Part shown: positions 28,014-38,957 of the stretch, in pieces
Numbering within the stretch: the stretch's first letter is position 1
Layout of the letters: every line of letters begins with the position of its first letter
Assembly: GCA_013416795.1 (NCBI GenBank)
Contig: RQSC01000017.1
Location: 101,911-141,236 of the forward strand
Length of the DNA: 39,326 nucleotides
Source: Prasinococcaceae sp. CCMP 1430
Taxonomy: Eukaryota; Prasinodermophyta; Palmophyllophyceae; Prasinococcales; Prasinococcaceae
Direction of reading: 5' to 3'
Translations under genes and position numbers: made by a program
Notes under the pieces: model-generated
What the model was told of the DNA's origin: nothing
Databases searched by the model: none
What the model saw: only the letters and a program-made list of their open reading frames with translations

Positions 28014-28130
28014 AGCGAGCAGTGAACCCGAGGACACCCCACACCCTTTGTACACAACCTTTCGACACTGGCACCTCCTCGTGGCGTGGGGCGTAATATG
28101 TTCGCGCCACATTTTACCACCCAAGAACCT

Positions 28131-28518
28131 ATGGCCGCAGTGCAGCACGACCACACGTCCGCCCTCGGACACCGAGTGGAGGCAGATGGTGCAGCGCTCG
28201 CCGCTGTCCTCTGCGTCCTCCTCGTTGCCGCTTTCCCCACCCCGCCCCCCTGCCACGTCTCCAGCCACTCCTGCCTCCGCGGCGCCGGCGCCATCACCAT
28301 CGCCCCACACAGCGGTCAACTCTCCCGGCCATTCTATCGCCTCTTGCTGTTGTGTTGTACGCTCGCTGGCCCGCGCCGCTCGGCAGGTCGGGGCGGCCGG
28401 GGAACCGCCGGCGGCCTCGCTTGGCGCGCGCCCGGCCGCCGACTGGCGCGGCGCAGCCCTCGCTGTCGCTCTTTCTCTCTCGCTCGCTCTCTCGCACGGG
28501 CGGGGAAACGCTTGCCAT
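28131..28518 (-). CDS. RING-finger exon, incomplete
   Basis: The minus-strand frame contains an acidic stretch (GGESGNEEDAEDSGERCTIC) that leads into CTICLHSVSEGGRVVVLHCGH, the first half of a RING zinc finger (CxxC...CxH) of the kind found in E3 ubiquitin ligases. The codons for CTIC begin at 28193 and CGH ends at 28131, followed by AG/GTTCTTGG, a possible donor. The second half of the RING (HxxC...CPxCR) is not recognisable downstream, where the SANT gene ends on the other strand. There is no in-frame ATG upstream; an ATG at 28518 in another frame (MASVSPPVRESERERKSDSE) might be a first exon. Real, but structure unresolved. Confidence 0.4.
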
Positions 28519-29546
28519 CCGGCCCAGGGGGAGCACCGTCCGTCACAACCAACAACTCCTTGGCAACAGGCCAGAGCGGCACGGCCCGCTGCCGCCGCCG
28601 GCGGCGCACGCGGCGCAAGTGCATGCCGAATCGGGCGCGCAGGGCGCCGCTCGTGGTGCCCACGGGAGACACATGTCGTAGTCAAAATGCATCCATTCTA
28701 GACCCAGATCCCCAGCGTGGGACGAACCCCCGCGCCGCCCCGATCGTCCCCGGGACTGGTGCAGCCACATTGCGGGTGTGTCACCCTGGCATACTGGTCT
28801 GGCTAGCTAGCAAGGCGTCGCGCGCCGAGCGCTCAACGCCGCGCGATGGAGCCTTGCTTCGATTTGTTGGACCCGGCCGCGGCGCGGTATGCGCCCTTTG
28901 GGGAACAGGCGTGCGCGTTCAAAAACGGCGCGCCCGCGGCCGCGCGCTCGGGACGCCATCAAAGCGCACGCGACGCGCGGCTGAAGACAAACCCTTATGA
29001 GCTTACAACCTTAAATATGGGGCGGGCGCGGCGACCGATGGGGCGAGGGGCGGAGGCGCCCCGCCGCCCTGGGTGCCGCCCAGGTCGGTGCAGCGCCGCG
29101 CCGCGCTGGCGTCCGCACCAGGGAGAGGCAGCCTGACGGGGGGAAGGGGCGGCGTGAAGGAGGCGCGCGCGCATCTACCGACGTGGGTCGCCAGTCCGCA
29201 CGCGCCTGCCGGCGCGGGGCGCGGCACGCGGCGCTGACCTGCGGGGCGCGGCGCTAACCTGCGGGGCGCAGCGCAGCGCCCACGCACGGAAAGCTGCGGG
29301 GGGGGGGGGAGAAGGAAGGCGTCGGCTCTCTGAGCATACCAGGCGACAGCTTGCCCTTGCCGGCCAACGTCGCTCGCTCGCGCCAGTGAGGCTGTGCGCA
29401 GCCTCAGTCGCGCGGTCCGACACGCAGCTGCGGCTCGTTCGCACACGCGCGCGGGCGCTGCGGGGAGACAGACAGACGCGGAGGGCGCTCGCCCCCTTGG
29501 GGGCGTCGCTCACGCCCGCCTTTGCCCTCCCTCCGTCGCCGAGAGC
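28519..29546. other. Intergenic region upstream of CDKL5-like kinase
   Basis: About 1 kb with no gene recognised. It contains a near-perfect 20-base tandem pair (29229-29268, GGCGCTGACC versus GGCGCTAACC followed by TGCGGGGC), a G run (29301-29309) and a pyrimidine-rich leader before the kinase ATG. Confidence 0.4.
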
Positions 29547-31832
29547 ATGAACAAGTACGAGGTCGTGGGCGTGGTCGGCGAGGGCGCGTACGGCGTCGTG
29601 CTCAAATGCCGAAACAAGGAGACTGACGAGATCGTTGCCGTCAAGAAGTTCAAGGAGAGTGATGACGACGAAATTGTGCGGAAGACCACGCTGCGTGAGG
29701 TCAAGGTGCTCAGGATGCTCAGGCAGGAGAACATAGTCCATCTTCGTGAGGCCTTTCGACGCAAGAACAAGTTGTACCTTGTTTTCCAGTACGTGGAGAA
29801 GAACATGCTCGAGGTCCTCGAAGAGAAACCCGCGGGTCTTAGCGTGGAACAGGTGCGCAGGTACATCTACCAGCTCGTCCAGGCCATCTACTGGTGCCAC
29901 GCGCACGCCGTAGTGCATCGAGACATCAAGCCGGAGAACCTCCTCGTGAACCCCAAGGACGGCAAGCTGAGCCTGTGCGATTTCGGCTTCGCGCGCATCC
30001 TCCCGACCAAGTCGACCGTGGAGCTCACCGAGTACGTTGCCACGCGCTGGTACCGCGCGCCTGAGCTGCTCTTGGGCTCGACCAACTACTCGCTAGCGGT
30101 CGACCAGTGGGCCATCGGTTGCATCATGGGGGAGCTCATAGATGGGCAGCCGCTCTTTCCGGGGGAGAGCGACATTGACCAGCTCTACATCATACAGAGG
30201 GTGCTGGGCAGTCTGACGCCCGAGCAGACGGAAACGTTCTTGCGCAACCAGCGCTTCGCGGGGCTCAAGTTTCCGGACATGAGCTCCCCCGAGGGCATCG
30301 ACAGACGGTACGCCAAGAAGCTCGCCGGGACCCCACACGCGATCGCCTTTATGAAGGCCATGCTGCACATGTCCCCCAAGCGCCGCATGCCGATGTCGCA
30401 GGCCATCGAGCATCCTTTCTTCGACGGGCTTGAGCCTGCGCCCTCAATCAAGCGGCACTTGGAGGAATGGAAGAGCAAAGCAGCGGCCAAGGCCGCGGCC
30501 GCCGAGGCCAACGGTGCGAAAGGCCACAGCACTGGCGGCGCTGCGGAGGCGCTGCGGGCGAGCAACCATGGCGGTGTGAACGGCGCGTCAAGCGCGCTGG
30601 CTGAGATCCAGCTGCGCACCAACAAGCTCAAGGAGGTTGAGGCGAGGAGGCGCGCGCGCAAGAGGCAGCAGCGGGCTGCGGAGGAAGCAGCTGCGCGCGC
30701 CGCGCAGGCGGCGGCCGCCGCGGCAGCTGCCACCGCCGCGGCAGCGGAGGCGCAGCACGCGCAGTACGTGCAGCCCCGCGGATCGCACCTGATTCCCGCG
30801 TGGCCGACGGGGCAGACCGGCGCGGGCTCCGGTGGCGGCGGGCAGTCTGCCGCGGCCGAGCCGCAGCCACGCGCAAGGAAGAATCTACGAGGCGGCGGGC
30901 GGCGCGGATTGGACGACCTGCGGCAGCACGGGATCGAGCTTGCCAACGGAGGCGGCAGCGGGGGAAGCGCAGGCGGCAGCAGCGTCGGCGGCGATATCGG
31001 CAGCATGCAGGGCGGCAGCGACCGCGACCGCGGCGGTGAGGAGCGCGGCGGCGATCGCAGCAGAAACAGCGAGCGAGGTGGCGAGCGAGGCGTGCCACCG
31101 CTACCACGCAAGGCACGCGCGGGGCGACGCGCGCCGCCGCCCGGGCACATTGGCGGCGAGCGTGAGCGGGGCGGCCTAGGCACGGGCGCTGGCGACGACC
31201 CGTACGGGCGGCCTGCGCTGGGCTCGTCGCACACCGGCAAGCGGCGTCCCTCGCCGTCCAACTTGCACGTGCCCTCGCATGGAGGCAGCCGCGGTCTGCT
31301 GGTCGGCGGGCCCGCCGGCGCAGCCGGTCGCCTATCGCCCTACATGCGCTCGGGCACCAGCCACAGCACGCGCGGTGGCCTGGCACGGCTAGGCGACCGC
31401 GTAAGTGGGCGCGCCAGCTTGCACGAGCGTGGCCACACCCGCCCGCGCGCGTCCGTGGCACTACCAGTGCCGTCGGTGGGCTTCGGTGCGGGGTTTCTCG
31501 GTGTCGGTGGTGGACGCGCACACATCGGCGGCGGTGGCGGTGGTGGTCGCCACGGACAACATGCGCACTCCTTCAACAGGCCTAGCGATGGCGGCGGCGT
31601 GGGTGTGTTCGAGACCTTCTGGAAGCACACCAGCTCGCGAGGCACGCCCGAAGGCGACGATGCGGGCGAGGAACGCACAAGCATGGGCTTTGACCGTTCG
31701 CAGTACTACGTGGCACCCATCCCGTCGTATGGGAGCCTGGTATCGCCCCGCGACTCTCACTCGCGCGAAGGCAGCTCGCGCGGCAACTCTCGTGCCGGCT
31801 ACCGCCTGGCGAGTCTCGGGACGAAGCGCTGA
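29547..31832 (+). CDS. CDKL5-like protein kinase
   Basis: Single exon, 761 residues. CMGC-group Ser/Thr kinase of the cyclin-dependent-kinase-like family; relatives control ciliary/flagellar length and microtubule transport. MNKYEVVGVVGEGAYGVVLK is nearly the CDKL5 opening. Visible catalytic elements: Lys33 (VAVKKF), Glu51 in TTLREVKVLR (not a cyclin PSTAIRE helix), HRDIKPENLL (Asp126), DFGFA (Asp145), the activation-loop TEY at 161-163 and ATRWYRAPE. FPGESDIDQLYIIQRVLG is characteristic of CDKLs. The kinase domain ends near residue 295 (HPFFDGLEP). The 460-residue tail has an Ala/Arg/Gln helical stretch (about 345-410), then Gly/Arg/Ser-rich sequence, and ends with RDSHSREGSSRGNSRAGYRL. Such a long disordered tail is also seen in animal CDKL5. 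Confidence 0.92.
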   Translation: MNKYEVVGVVGEGAYGVVLKCRNKETDEIVAVKKFKESDDDEIVRKTTLREVKVLRMLRQENIVHLREAFRRKNKLYLVFQYVEKNMLEVLEEKPAGLSVEQVRRYIYQLVQAIYWCHAHAVVHRDIKPENLLVNPKDGKLSLCDFGFARILPTKSTVELTEYVATRWYRAPELLLGSTNYSLAVDQWAIGCIMGELIDGQPLFPGESDIDQLYIIQRVLGSLTPEQTETFLRNQRFAGLKFPDMSSPEGIDRRYAKKLAGTPHAIAFMKAMLHMSPKRRMPMSQAIEHPFFDGLEPAPSIKRHLEEWKSKAAAKAAAAEANGAKGHSTGGAAEALRASNHGGVNGASSALAEIQLRTNKLKEVEARRRARKRQQRAAEEAAARAAQAAAAAAAATAAAAEAQHAQYVQPRGSHLIPAWPTGQTGAGSGGGGQSAAAEPQPRARKNLRGGGRRGLDDLRQHGIELANGGGSGGSAGGSSVGGDIGSMQGGSDRDRGGEERGGDRSRNSERGGERGVPPLPRKARAGRRAPPPGHIGGERERGGLGTGAGDDPYGRPALGSSHTGKRRPSPSNLHVPSHGGSRGLLVGGPAGAAGRLSPYMRSGTSHSTRGGLARLGDRVSGRASLHERGHTRPRASVALPVPSVGFGAGFLGVGGGRAHIGGGGGGGRHGQHAHSFNRPSDGGGVGVFETFWKHTSSRGTPEGDDAGEERTSMGFDRSQYYVAPIPSYGSLVSPRDSHSREGSSRGNSRAGYRLASLGTKR

Positions 31833-32152
31833 CGCGCGCAACCGAATCGAGGGCCCAGATGACGTGCGCGCTCTTCAGCAGTCGATCAGAGCGCGCCCGG
31901 CGTCTGCAGCCACCCTCGAGCTACGAGGCGCTAAGCGGGCAACCGCTGCTGCGGGCTGTAATACTGCGGACTCGTGCCGGTCTGTGCACTGCACTCATGA
32001 GCTCGCTCAAGGCGACCTGCAGCTTCCACCCGCCCCCCGCACGCTCGCGCGCCGAGCATCTAGTTGCAGCAGACGCGGTGGGTTTCCTACGCTAGCTAGA
32101 GAGAGAGGACAAAATTGCGGTTAGTGCTTGGCGCGTGACGGATGCTGCGGGC
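31833..32152. other. Convergent intergenic region
   Basis: 320 bases between the kinase and ZNF706-like stops. No gene or repeat was recognised apart from a short GAGA run near 32098. Confidence 0.4.
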
Positions 32153-32725
32153 TCAGGCGACGCTTGTCCGCATGTCCTTTATCTCCTGTGGCTCCGGGAC
32201 CTTCCCGTGCTTGCTATCCCAATGTACGAGCATTGTCTTGACCTGCGGCATTTGAACCTTGCATACTTCGTGTGCCCGCGGCGGCGAGCGCGTTCGCAGT
32301 GGCCGGGAGTGGTGGGGCATATGAGCGTGTGCAGCACGCGCGCGAGGTGGGGTGGGGTGGAGGGGGATAGCACATCGAACGCGGAGCGGTGTGGGGATTG
32401 TTGGGGCCAGGTTGGGGAAGAGTCCGCGTGACGTTGCAGGCGGGAGGGTGGAGGGCAAGCGGGAGTCAACACGTGCACTCTGGTGGCTACGGGGTAGCTG
32501 TGGCGCTCACCCCTGAGAACGCATCTGTGCGATGCGCCCGCGTGGGTGCGCGCACGCGCGCGCGTCTGCCCGCAAGGGCGCGCGAGCACCCACTGGCGCC
32601 GCACCTGGGCAGACAAACTTGAGCGCCTTCTTCTGGTCATTGAGCTGCGAGCCCGACCTCTGCTTGGCCGCCTGCTTCTTGGCGTTCTTCTCCTGCGACT
32701 TGGCCTTGGCGTTGCCGCGCACCAT
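32153..32725 (-). CDS. ZNF706/4F5-family small zinc-finger protein (two exons)
   Basis: Exons 32725-32605 and 32265-32153, 77 residues, separated by a 339-base GT-AG intron. Exon 1 is MVRGNAKAKSQEKNAKKQAA followed by KQRSGSQLNDQKKALKFVCP. Exon 2 restores CPVCKVQMPQVKTMLVHWDS and KHGKVPEPQEI. The splice reconstitutes a valine codon so that the finger reads CPVC...H...H, exactly as in human ZNF706 (76 residues). The basic N-terminal 4F5/SERF-like segment is typical. Members are tiny nucleic-acid or chaperone-like proteins; the precise role is unknown. Its ATG is divergent from mitochondrial bL27. Confidence 0.9.
32266..32604 (-). other. Intron of ZNF706-like gene
   Basis: Donor TGCCCAG/GTGCGG and acceptor ACACGAAG, phase 1. 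Splicing completes the CxxC pair of the zinc finger. Confidence 0.85.
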
Positions 32726-33068
32726 CGCCGCACCCGCCCACACACACGCGCGCCGACGCGCCGACGCCGACGCGCGCGCGCGCACGCGGTGTGGCGGCCG
32801 TCGGCACGCGTGAATTCACCGCCAGAGGATAAGGCGCTCTCAACGCTTATCAACGCTCATCATCGAAGTTTTTCTCGTCCTTCTTTTTTCCCCTGGTTTT
32901 TCGGCAGCACGCAGCAGCTGTCGGGTGATGGTGAGTGCATGCCGACGGGCCAGAGCACGCGCGCGCGGGCGGGGCGTGGGCGCCGAGCAGCCTGGTTGGT
33001 GCTGTCCTGTGTCCCCACCACGCGCACCTTCCTCTGGCGCCGGCTGACGCCTCCCCCGAGGTCGCGCC
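32726..33068. promoter_or_regulatory. Divergent promoter region, ZNF706-like / bL27m
   Basis: 343 bases with an AT-richer central patch (32838-32910: AACGCTTATCAACGCTCATC, then TTTTTCTCGTCCTTCTTTTTT) between GC-rich shoulders, consistent with a shared promoter. Confidence 0.4.
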
Positions 33069-33713
33069 ATGCTGCGCGCGGCGGCGGCGCGCGCGCTCGG
33101 CGCGCTGGGCGACGGGGCGGCCGTGGCCGCGCAGGGCAGCGCGGCGCCCGCCGCGCGAGGCGCTCTCGAGCGCGCGCTCGGAGGCGTGCGCACGGCGACC
33201 AAGAAGGCCGGTGGCACGTCTAAGAATGGACGTGACTCCAACCCGAAGTACCTGGGCCTCAAGAAGGCCGGCGGGCAGCCGGTCGCACCGGGGAACATCA
33301 TCGTGCGCCAGCGCGGGCGCAAGTACCACCCGGGGGACACCCACTCCGTGGGCATGGGCAAGGTGCGTGCAAGGGGCAGGGGGTGCGCTGTGTCACGAGT
33401 GTGGTGCTGGCTCTCGCTGGACCCTCCGCACGCGTGCCTCGCCCTCCGCCCCTGAATGGGCGAGGCGGGGCTGCCTCTCGTCGGCGCCCTCTTGCCAACC
33501 CTAAATATCGCCATGCCCTGCCTGCCGTGTTCGCCGTGCTGACTGCCCCACGCGCACCGCTGGCGCTCCTCGCGCGGCGCGCAGGACCACACCATCTATG
33601 CGCTGATTGAGGGCAGGGTGAAGTTTACCAAGGTGCCGCATCGCCTCGGCCGCAAGGGCTATCGATCGTTCGTATACGTGCAACCGTTCGCCGCCTCGGC
33701 GGCAGCGCAATAG
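33069..33713 (+). CDS. MRPL27: Mitochondrial large-subunit ribosomal protein bL27m (two exons)
   Basis: Exons 33069-33362 and 33585-33713, 140 residues, with a 222-base GT-AG intron. bL27 sits at the peptidyl-transferase centre of bacterial-type ribosomes. A presequence of about 40 residues ([20 protein letters not shown]...) ends near [20 protein letters not shown], the bL27 start. [30 protein letters not shown] and HSVGMGK follow, and after the splice [17 protein letters not shown] short basic C-terminus ([16 protein letters not shown]) completes it. Mitochondrial rather than plastid location is inferred from the presequence and tail; a plastid copy cannot be excluded. It is convergent with the ubiquitin-NiSOD gene. 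Confidence 0.9.
33363..33584 (+). other. Intron of bL27m gene
   Basis: Donor GGGCAAG/GTGCGT, acceptor GCGCGCAG, phase 0. It contains CCAACCCTAAAT near 33497. Confidence 0.85.
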
Positions 33714-33991
33714 TGAAATCGCGGCTGCACTGGGCCGCCACCGCGGGTGCAGCGCAGCGGGCGGAGCCTGCAGCGGGCGGCCGCCGCACGTGCCGCTCGA
33801 GCAGCAGCGGCAGTAGCATTGGGTGTAATACTTCGATAGATAGTAGGGAGACAAAAGGCCGGCCGGAGTACTTACATGCCAACGTCGCAGCGACTACGTC
33901 GGCGTGCGACGCGTTGGTGGCGATCTGCTGAGGGCGCGTGCGGCTCATTCTACTACAGCCTAGCCTTGTACGGCACGGGCGCCGGTGCTAG

Positions 33992-35271
<1,280 letters not shown>

Positions 35272-36050
35272 GCGCCCCGGCCACCCGGTCGCCCTCGCGC
35301 TCGCCGCCGCGCGCGCGCGGGCGCTCGGGGAACCGCCCCCCCGACCGGCGGAGGTCAAAACCAAAACCGCACCGCGGAACCGGGCTGCCGCTGGCTGGCT
35401 GGTGGGCGGCGATGAAGCGCGCTCCAGCCAGGTGCGCACCCCGGATCGAATCGAACAATCGATTGGACGACGCCCCGGTCAACGACCCCCACACAGCCCA
35501 ACTAGAACCGAAACGAACCGGGTGCGGCCCGACCAAACTCAGGAATGGGTCCGGGGCGTTCGCCGTTCGGAAAAAAAAAAAAAATGCCGCCGCCCGCCAG
35601 CCCGGCCCGCCTCCCCGAAACCAACCCATCCGGCCCGGCCCGTCGGCGTGGCGCCGCGCCGCGCCGCGCCGCTCGAGGCCAGGAAATGACCCGTCGCGCT
35701 CGCGCTGCGCGGTCTCCTTCCGACCGCCCGAGCGATGGGTCCCTGGCGGTGCGGATCCGGATCCGGATCCGCATCCGCATCCGAACGCCCGCGTTTGCTT
35801 GTGCGTTTTTTTTACTCTTTTCGTTGGGTTCGTTTGGGCAGACGAGCCGCTGCGGTGCGGGCGACGCCGGCCGGCGGCCCGGCGGCCGCCGGTCGATCCA
35901 CAGGCGGGCAGGCAGGCAGCAGGGCGTTGATTGATGTGATGTACGGATGGATTGGCGCGCGGCGGCCACACAGCGCCTCCCCCCCCTCCCCCCTCCCCCT
36001 TTTTTTCCCTGCACGCGCGAATTCCATCGCGAAACCCCCCACAAATTCCC

Positions 36051-36090
36051 AAATCTAAATCTAAATCTAAATCTAAATCTAAATCTAAAT
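36051..36090. repeat. AAATCT hexamer microsatellite
   Basis: About 6.7 uninterrupted copies of AAATCT, a conspicuous AT-rich island in GC-rich DNA. Confidence 0.95.
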
Positions 36091-36330
36091 ACGTACTGTA
36101 AATGCACACAAATAGTCCCCTGAATAAAAAGCTCCGTCCAACCACGCTGCATGCATCACGCACCCCTACCACGACGAAAAGGCACACCCACGCGATGACC
36201 GAAGGGGCATGCGGCACTCGCACCCTCCGACGGATCCCCGCCAACCACCCACCCAACCAACCAACCAACGACCCGCCAACCGACCGACCGACCGACCGGG
36301 GGATGAAACTGGCACTGAATACGCGCCGCG

Positions 36331-36480
36331 GAGGGAGGGAGGGAGGGAGACAGAGAGAGCGCGGCAGGGCGCAGGCGGACGGAGGGGGATGGGAGCTCCC
36401 TCCCTCCCTCCCTCCCTCCCTCGGGAGGAACAGACACAGAGAGCAGAGCGCCCTCCCCTCCCCTCCCCTTCCCTCGGGAG
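36331..36480. repeat. Mirrored purine and pyrimidine tetramer tracts
   Basis: GGGA repeats (36331-36350) face TCCC repeats (about 36397-36422) and a further TCCC/CTCCC cluster (36449-36477). The two tetramer arms are complementary and could form a hairpin. The phrase CTCGGGAGGAACAG occurs twice (near 36420 and 36474), so part is a local duplication. Confidence 0.8.
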
Positions 36481-37833
36481 GAACAGGGACAGCGCCCGAA
36501 CCCCGAACCTCCCGCGGGCGCACCCGCGTCCGAACGCGTCGAAATGAGTGCGGCGCATCGATGTGTACAAACCCTCCAATTGACCCTAAACTTGGGCTGC
36601 CTTGGGGGCAGAGGAGGGTGCTGCACAGAGGGTGGGTGGGTGGGGGTGGGTGGGGGGCACGCCGAGCGGCGCAGCAGGGGTCGACGCGGGCCGTGCGTCG
36701 CGACAGGGTGGAGGGGGCCGTGTGCGCCCATCGGCTCCCCCGCGGCGTCGTTGGGTGCGCGCGTTCGGAGGGGCAGGCAAGGCGCGGGGGGGGGGGGGAC
36801 GTCTCTGCTGCTTGGGCACCGGCCGGGGCGCGCACCGTCCGCGGCGTGGGCTGTCGGTCGGCGAGAGCGCGAGCGCGCCGCATCCGGATACCGCGAGTGG
36901 TGTGCGACAGCGGGGTGGAACCCATCGCCCGCCGGGGCGAGGCGCACCTGCGGCCTCGCAGTGGCGCGGCGAGAGCGGCGGCGGCGCACCCGGCGGCGNG
37001 TGCGACGCGGCCGGAGCAGGGGCGCTGCACGCTGCATAGGCGTTCAGGCGGGTTGTCGACGGGGCGCGGGCGGGGCACGACGGTGACGATCGTGCGAAGT
37101 CATGAGCCATAGCCACGATTCGCGGGCCACAAGCCAGAATGTCGGCAACCTGCTCGGCTCCCGGCCGTGCGTTCGACAGTCAGATCTGTACAAGAGGTGC
37201 GGTCACTCGTCAGCTGGCGCGACGACACGCTGCTGGAAGTTGCGCCGGCTCACAGCCCCCCCTCCCCCCCCCCCCGCGCGCGCGCTCTGCGTTCGATCGC
37301 GCGCGTGCGTTCGCTCGCGGCGCCTGCTGCTAGCTGGAGGGCCCGCCGGTGGTGGCGACTGGCTGGCGCGGCCCGCGCCGGAACGCCACCAGCGGCCTCT
37401 GCTCCGTCTGCCTGCGCATGGCGCCGCGCGGGACCTCGGTTGGGTCGCGGCGGGACGGAACGGGCACGGAGAGCAAGCAAGAGGACGCGACGGATGGCTG
37501 GCTGGATGGATGCATGGGCGGCGGCCGCAGCAGCCCCGATCCCGATCCCGGTCGGGGCGCGCCGCGCCACCCCACCCGCCGCGCGCCGCCGCGGCGGCGA
37601 ACCAAGAGAACGATTCAGGACCTCGACGTCGTCGGCGGACGCGCTGCGCTGCGGCGCTCGCACCCCGCCAACCATACCCACAGACAGACAGGCAGACGCA
37701 CCGACCGACCGACGACACAAACAAACGCGGGAGGCCATCAACTCAATCAAACCGCTGTGGTGTTTGGATTGGAGAGTGCAACACACACTCTGTCTGTCAG
37801 GGAGGCGAGTCGACGAGTCCGACCCGTAGATTG

Positions 37834-38548
37834 ATGCACCGACCGGCAGAGCCCTGCTGGTTGGCTGGCTGCGCTTTTGTTGTTGGTTGCGAATTCCCAG
37901 GAAAAGATCTTGGGACCGCGATCGCGTCGCGCGGCCGTCGCGCGACGGCGGCGCGGATTTCTCGGGCGCGGCGCGCCGCCGTCGCGGCGGCGCCCGTGAG
38001 CTCCGGGCGCCGCGCGGCGATCTTCGAGGCAGCCAAGCTGGCGGGTGTGGCGCTCACTGCGTCGACCGCGGCGCCGCTCGCAGCGCGCGCCGAGGACGAT
38101 GGCGGGCTCTTCAACGAGTTCGGCTCCACCAACCCGCTGAAGAACCCCTTCACGCCTGTGGCAGCGATTGGGCTGTCGCTTCTGACTGCCATGTCGCTGC
38201 TGGGTGACAAGAAGGCCGACAAGGTCAAGGAGGAGCTGATGGAGCAGTACGGCATCGAGACGTGAGTTGCGCGCGCCTCCGGCCTGTGCGCGCGCCCGCG
38301 GACGCCCGGCGCACCTCGCACGCGCGAGCAGGCGACTGACCGCAGTGAGCGCGCGCGCGTGTTGCGGCGCGCCACCCGCGCTCCGCAGGGAGGGCGTGAG
38401 GGAGGTCAAGTTCTGCCGCGGCCAGCAGATCATGCTCGAGAAGGGCCAACTGACCCCGGAGGAGGTGCAGGCGAACTTCGCTGCCGAGGCGCGCAAGATC
38501 GCGCAGTGGCTCGACAAGCCCGTGCCCGCCTACGCCCAGGAGAAGTAG
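37834..38548 (+). CDS. Thylakoid-type membrane protein with multipart targeting sequence (two exons)
   Basis: Exons 37834-38261 and 38389-38548, 195 residues, 127-base GT-AG intron (phase 2). From the ATG at 37834, PCWLAGCAFVVGCEFPG is a plausible ER signal peptide, as expected for plastid proteins of algae with secondary plastids. An Arg/Ala/Ser-rich transit stretch follows, then a thylakoid-type signal: SSGRRAAIFEAAKLAGVALT with an AxA end (AARAED), i.e. twin arginine, hydrophobic core, cleavage site. The mature part (EDDGGLFNEFGSTNPLKNPF) has one membrane helix (VAAIGLSLLTAMSLL) and then a soluble helical domain (KKADKVKEELMEQYGIET joined to EGVREVKFCRGQQIMLEKGQ and beyond). The frame is open further upstream but that sequence is repeats. 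I do not recognise the family. A photosynthetic-membrane role is inferred. Confidence 0.65.
38262..38388 (+). other. Intron of thylakoid-type protein gene
   Basis: Donor CGAGAC/GTGAGT (near-consensus), acceptor CGCTCCGCAG, phase 2. Confidence 0.8.
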
Positions 38549-38735
38549 GACCTGCCTGCCGGGGGTGCGCCGCCTCGACCGAGCCGCAGCGCGCGCGCAC
38601 ACTCACACCTAGGCCCTTGCGCGACGTAGCCTGCGCGCGACAGTGAGTGAAGAGTGGGCGGGTCTCGCTCGTTTTGACATGGTTGGCGCCATGCGCCCCC
38701 CTGGGCTCTCGCAGTGAGCTGAGGTCCAGCGGTCG

Positions 38736-38957
38736 TCATGTCGCCTTGGCCGCGTCTGTTTCCATGGCGTCCGTGTCGACGGGAGCCTCGGCGCGGTCGG
38801 CATCCTCGGGCGCGCTGTCCTCCTCGCCTCCGGCGTTCCCGTTCGTGGTCGCCGCGGGCGCCTCCTCGGCGTGCCCGTTGCCGTTCGCGACCGCCTCCTC
38901 CATGTCGGCCGCCGGCTCCTCCCCTTGCGACGGGCTCAGCGTGCCCCATGCCTCGTC
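38736..38957 (-). CDS. Acidic C-terminal exon of a gene entering from the right edge
   Basis: After a probable acceptor (GCGTCCGCAG), an open frame of 73 residues runs to TGA: DEAWGTLSPSQGEEPAADME, then repeated Glu/Ala/Asn/Gly-rich sequence (EEAVANGNGHAEEAPA) ending in METDAAKAT. Composition is strongly acidic and disordered, as in C-terminal tails of nuclear or chaperone proteins. Upstream on the minus strand is a possible preceding exon near 39117-39170 (CAETEQDWNPTCHL before CCTC/GTGAGA). No family can be named. Confidence 0.4.
   Translation of the reverse strand, partial: DEAWGTLSPSQGEEPAADMEEAVANGNGHAEEAPAATTNGNAGGEEDSAPEDADRAEAPVDTDAMETDAAKAT

Larger units (their letters stand above)
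35272..37833. other. 2.5-kb repeat-rich region without recognised genes
   Basis: Rich in simple sequence: an A13 run (35572-35584), GGATCC-type hexamer repeats (35755-35790), an AAATCT array (36051-36090), CCAA/CCGA repeats (about 36250-36300), mirrored GGGA and TCCC tracts (36331-36420), a second TCCC cluster (36449-36480), a G run (36787-36797) and GACA/GACC repeats (37681-37715). One undetermined base lies at 36999. Long open frames here are compositional and contain no recognisable domain. Confidence 0.55.

Noticed and set aside
28690-28765. Possible tRNA because of GGGGTTCGTCCC on the minus strand
   Set aside because: No 7-bp acceptor stem, anticodon arm or D-arm could be folded around it.
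37102-37833. Long open frame continuous with the thylakoid-type protein
   Set aside because: Its translation is simple-sequence repeats (GACA/GACC, TGGA) and Arg/Ala runs with no domain. High GC content alone keeps it open.
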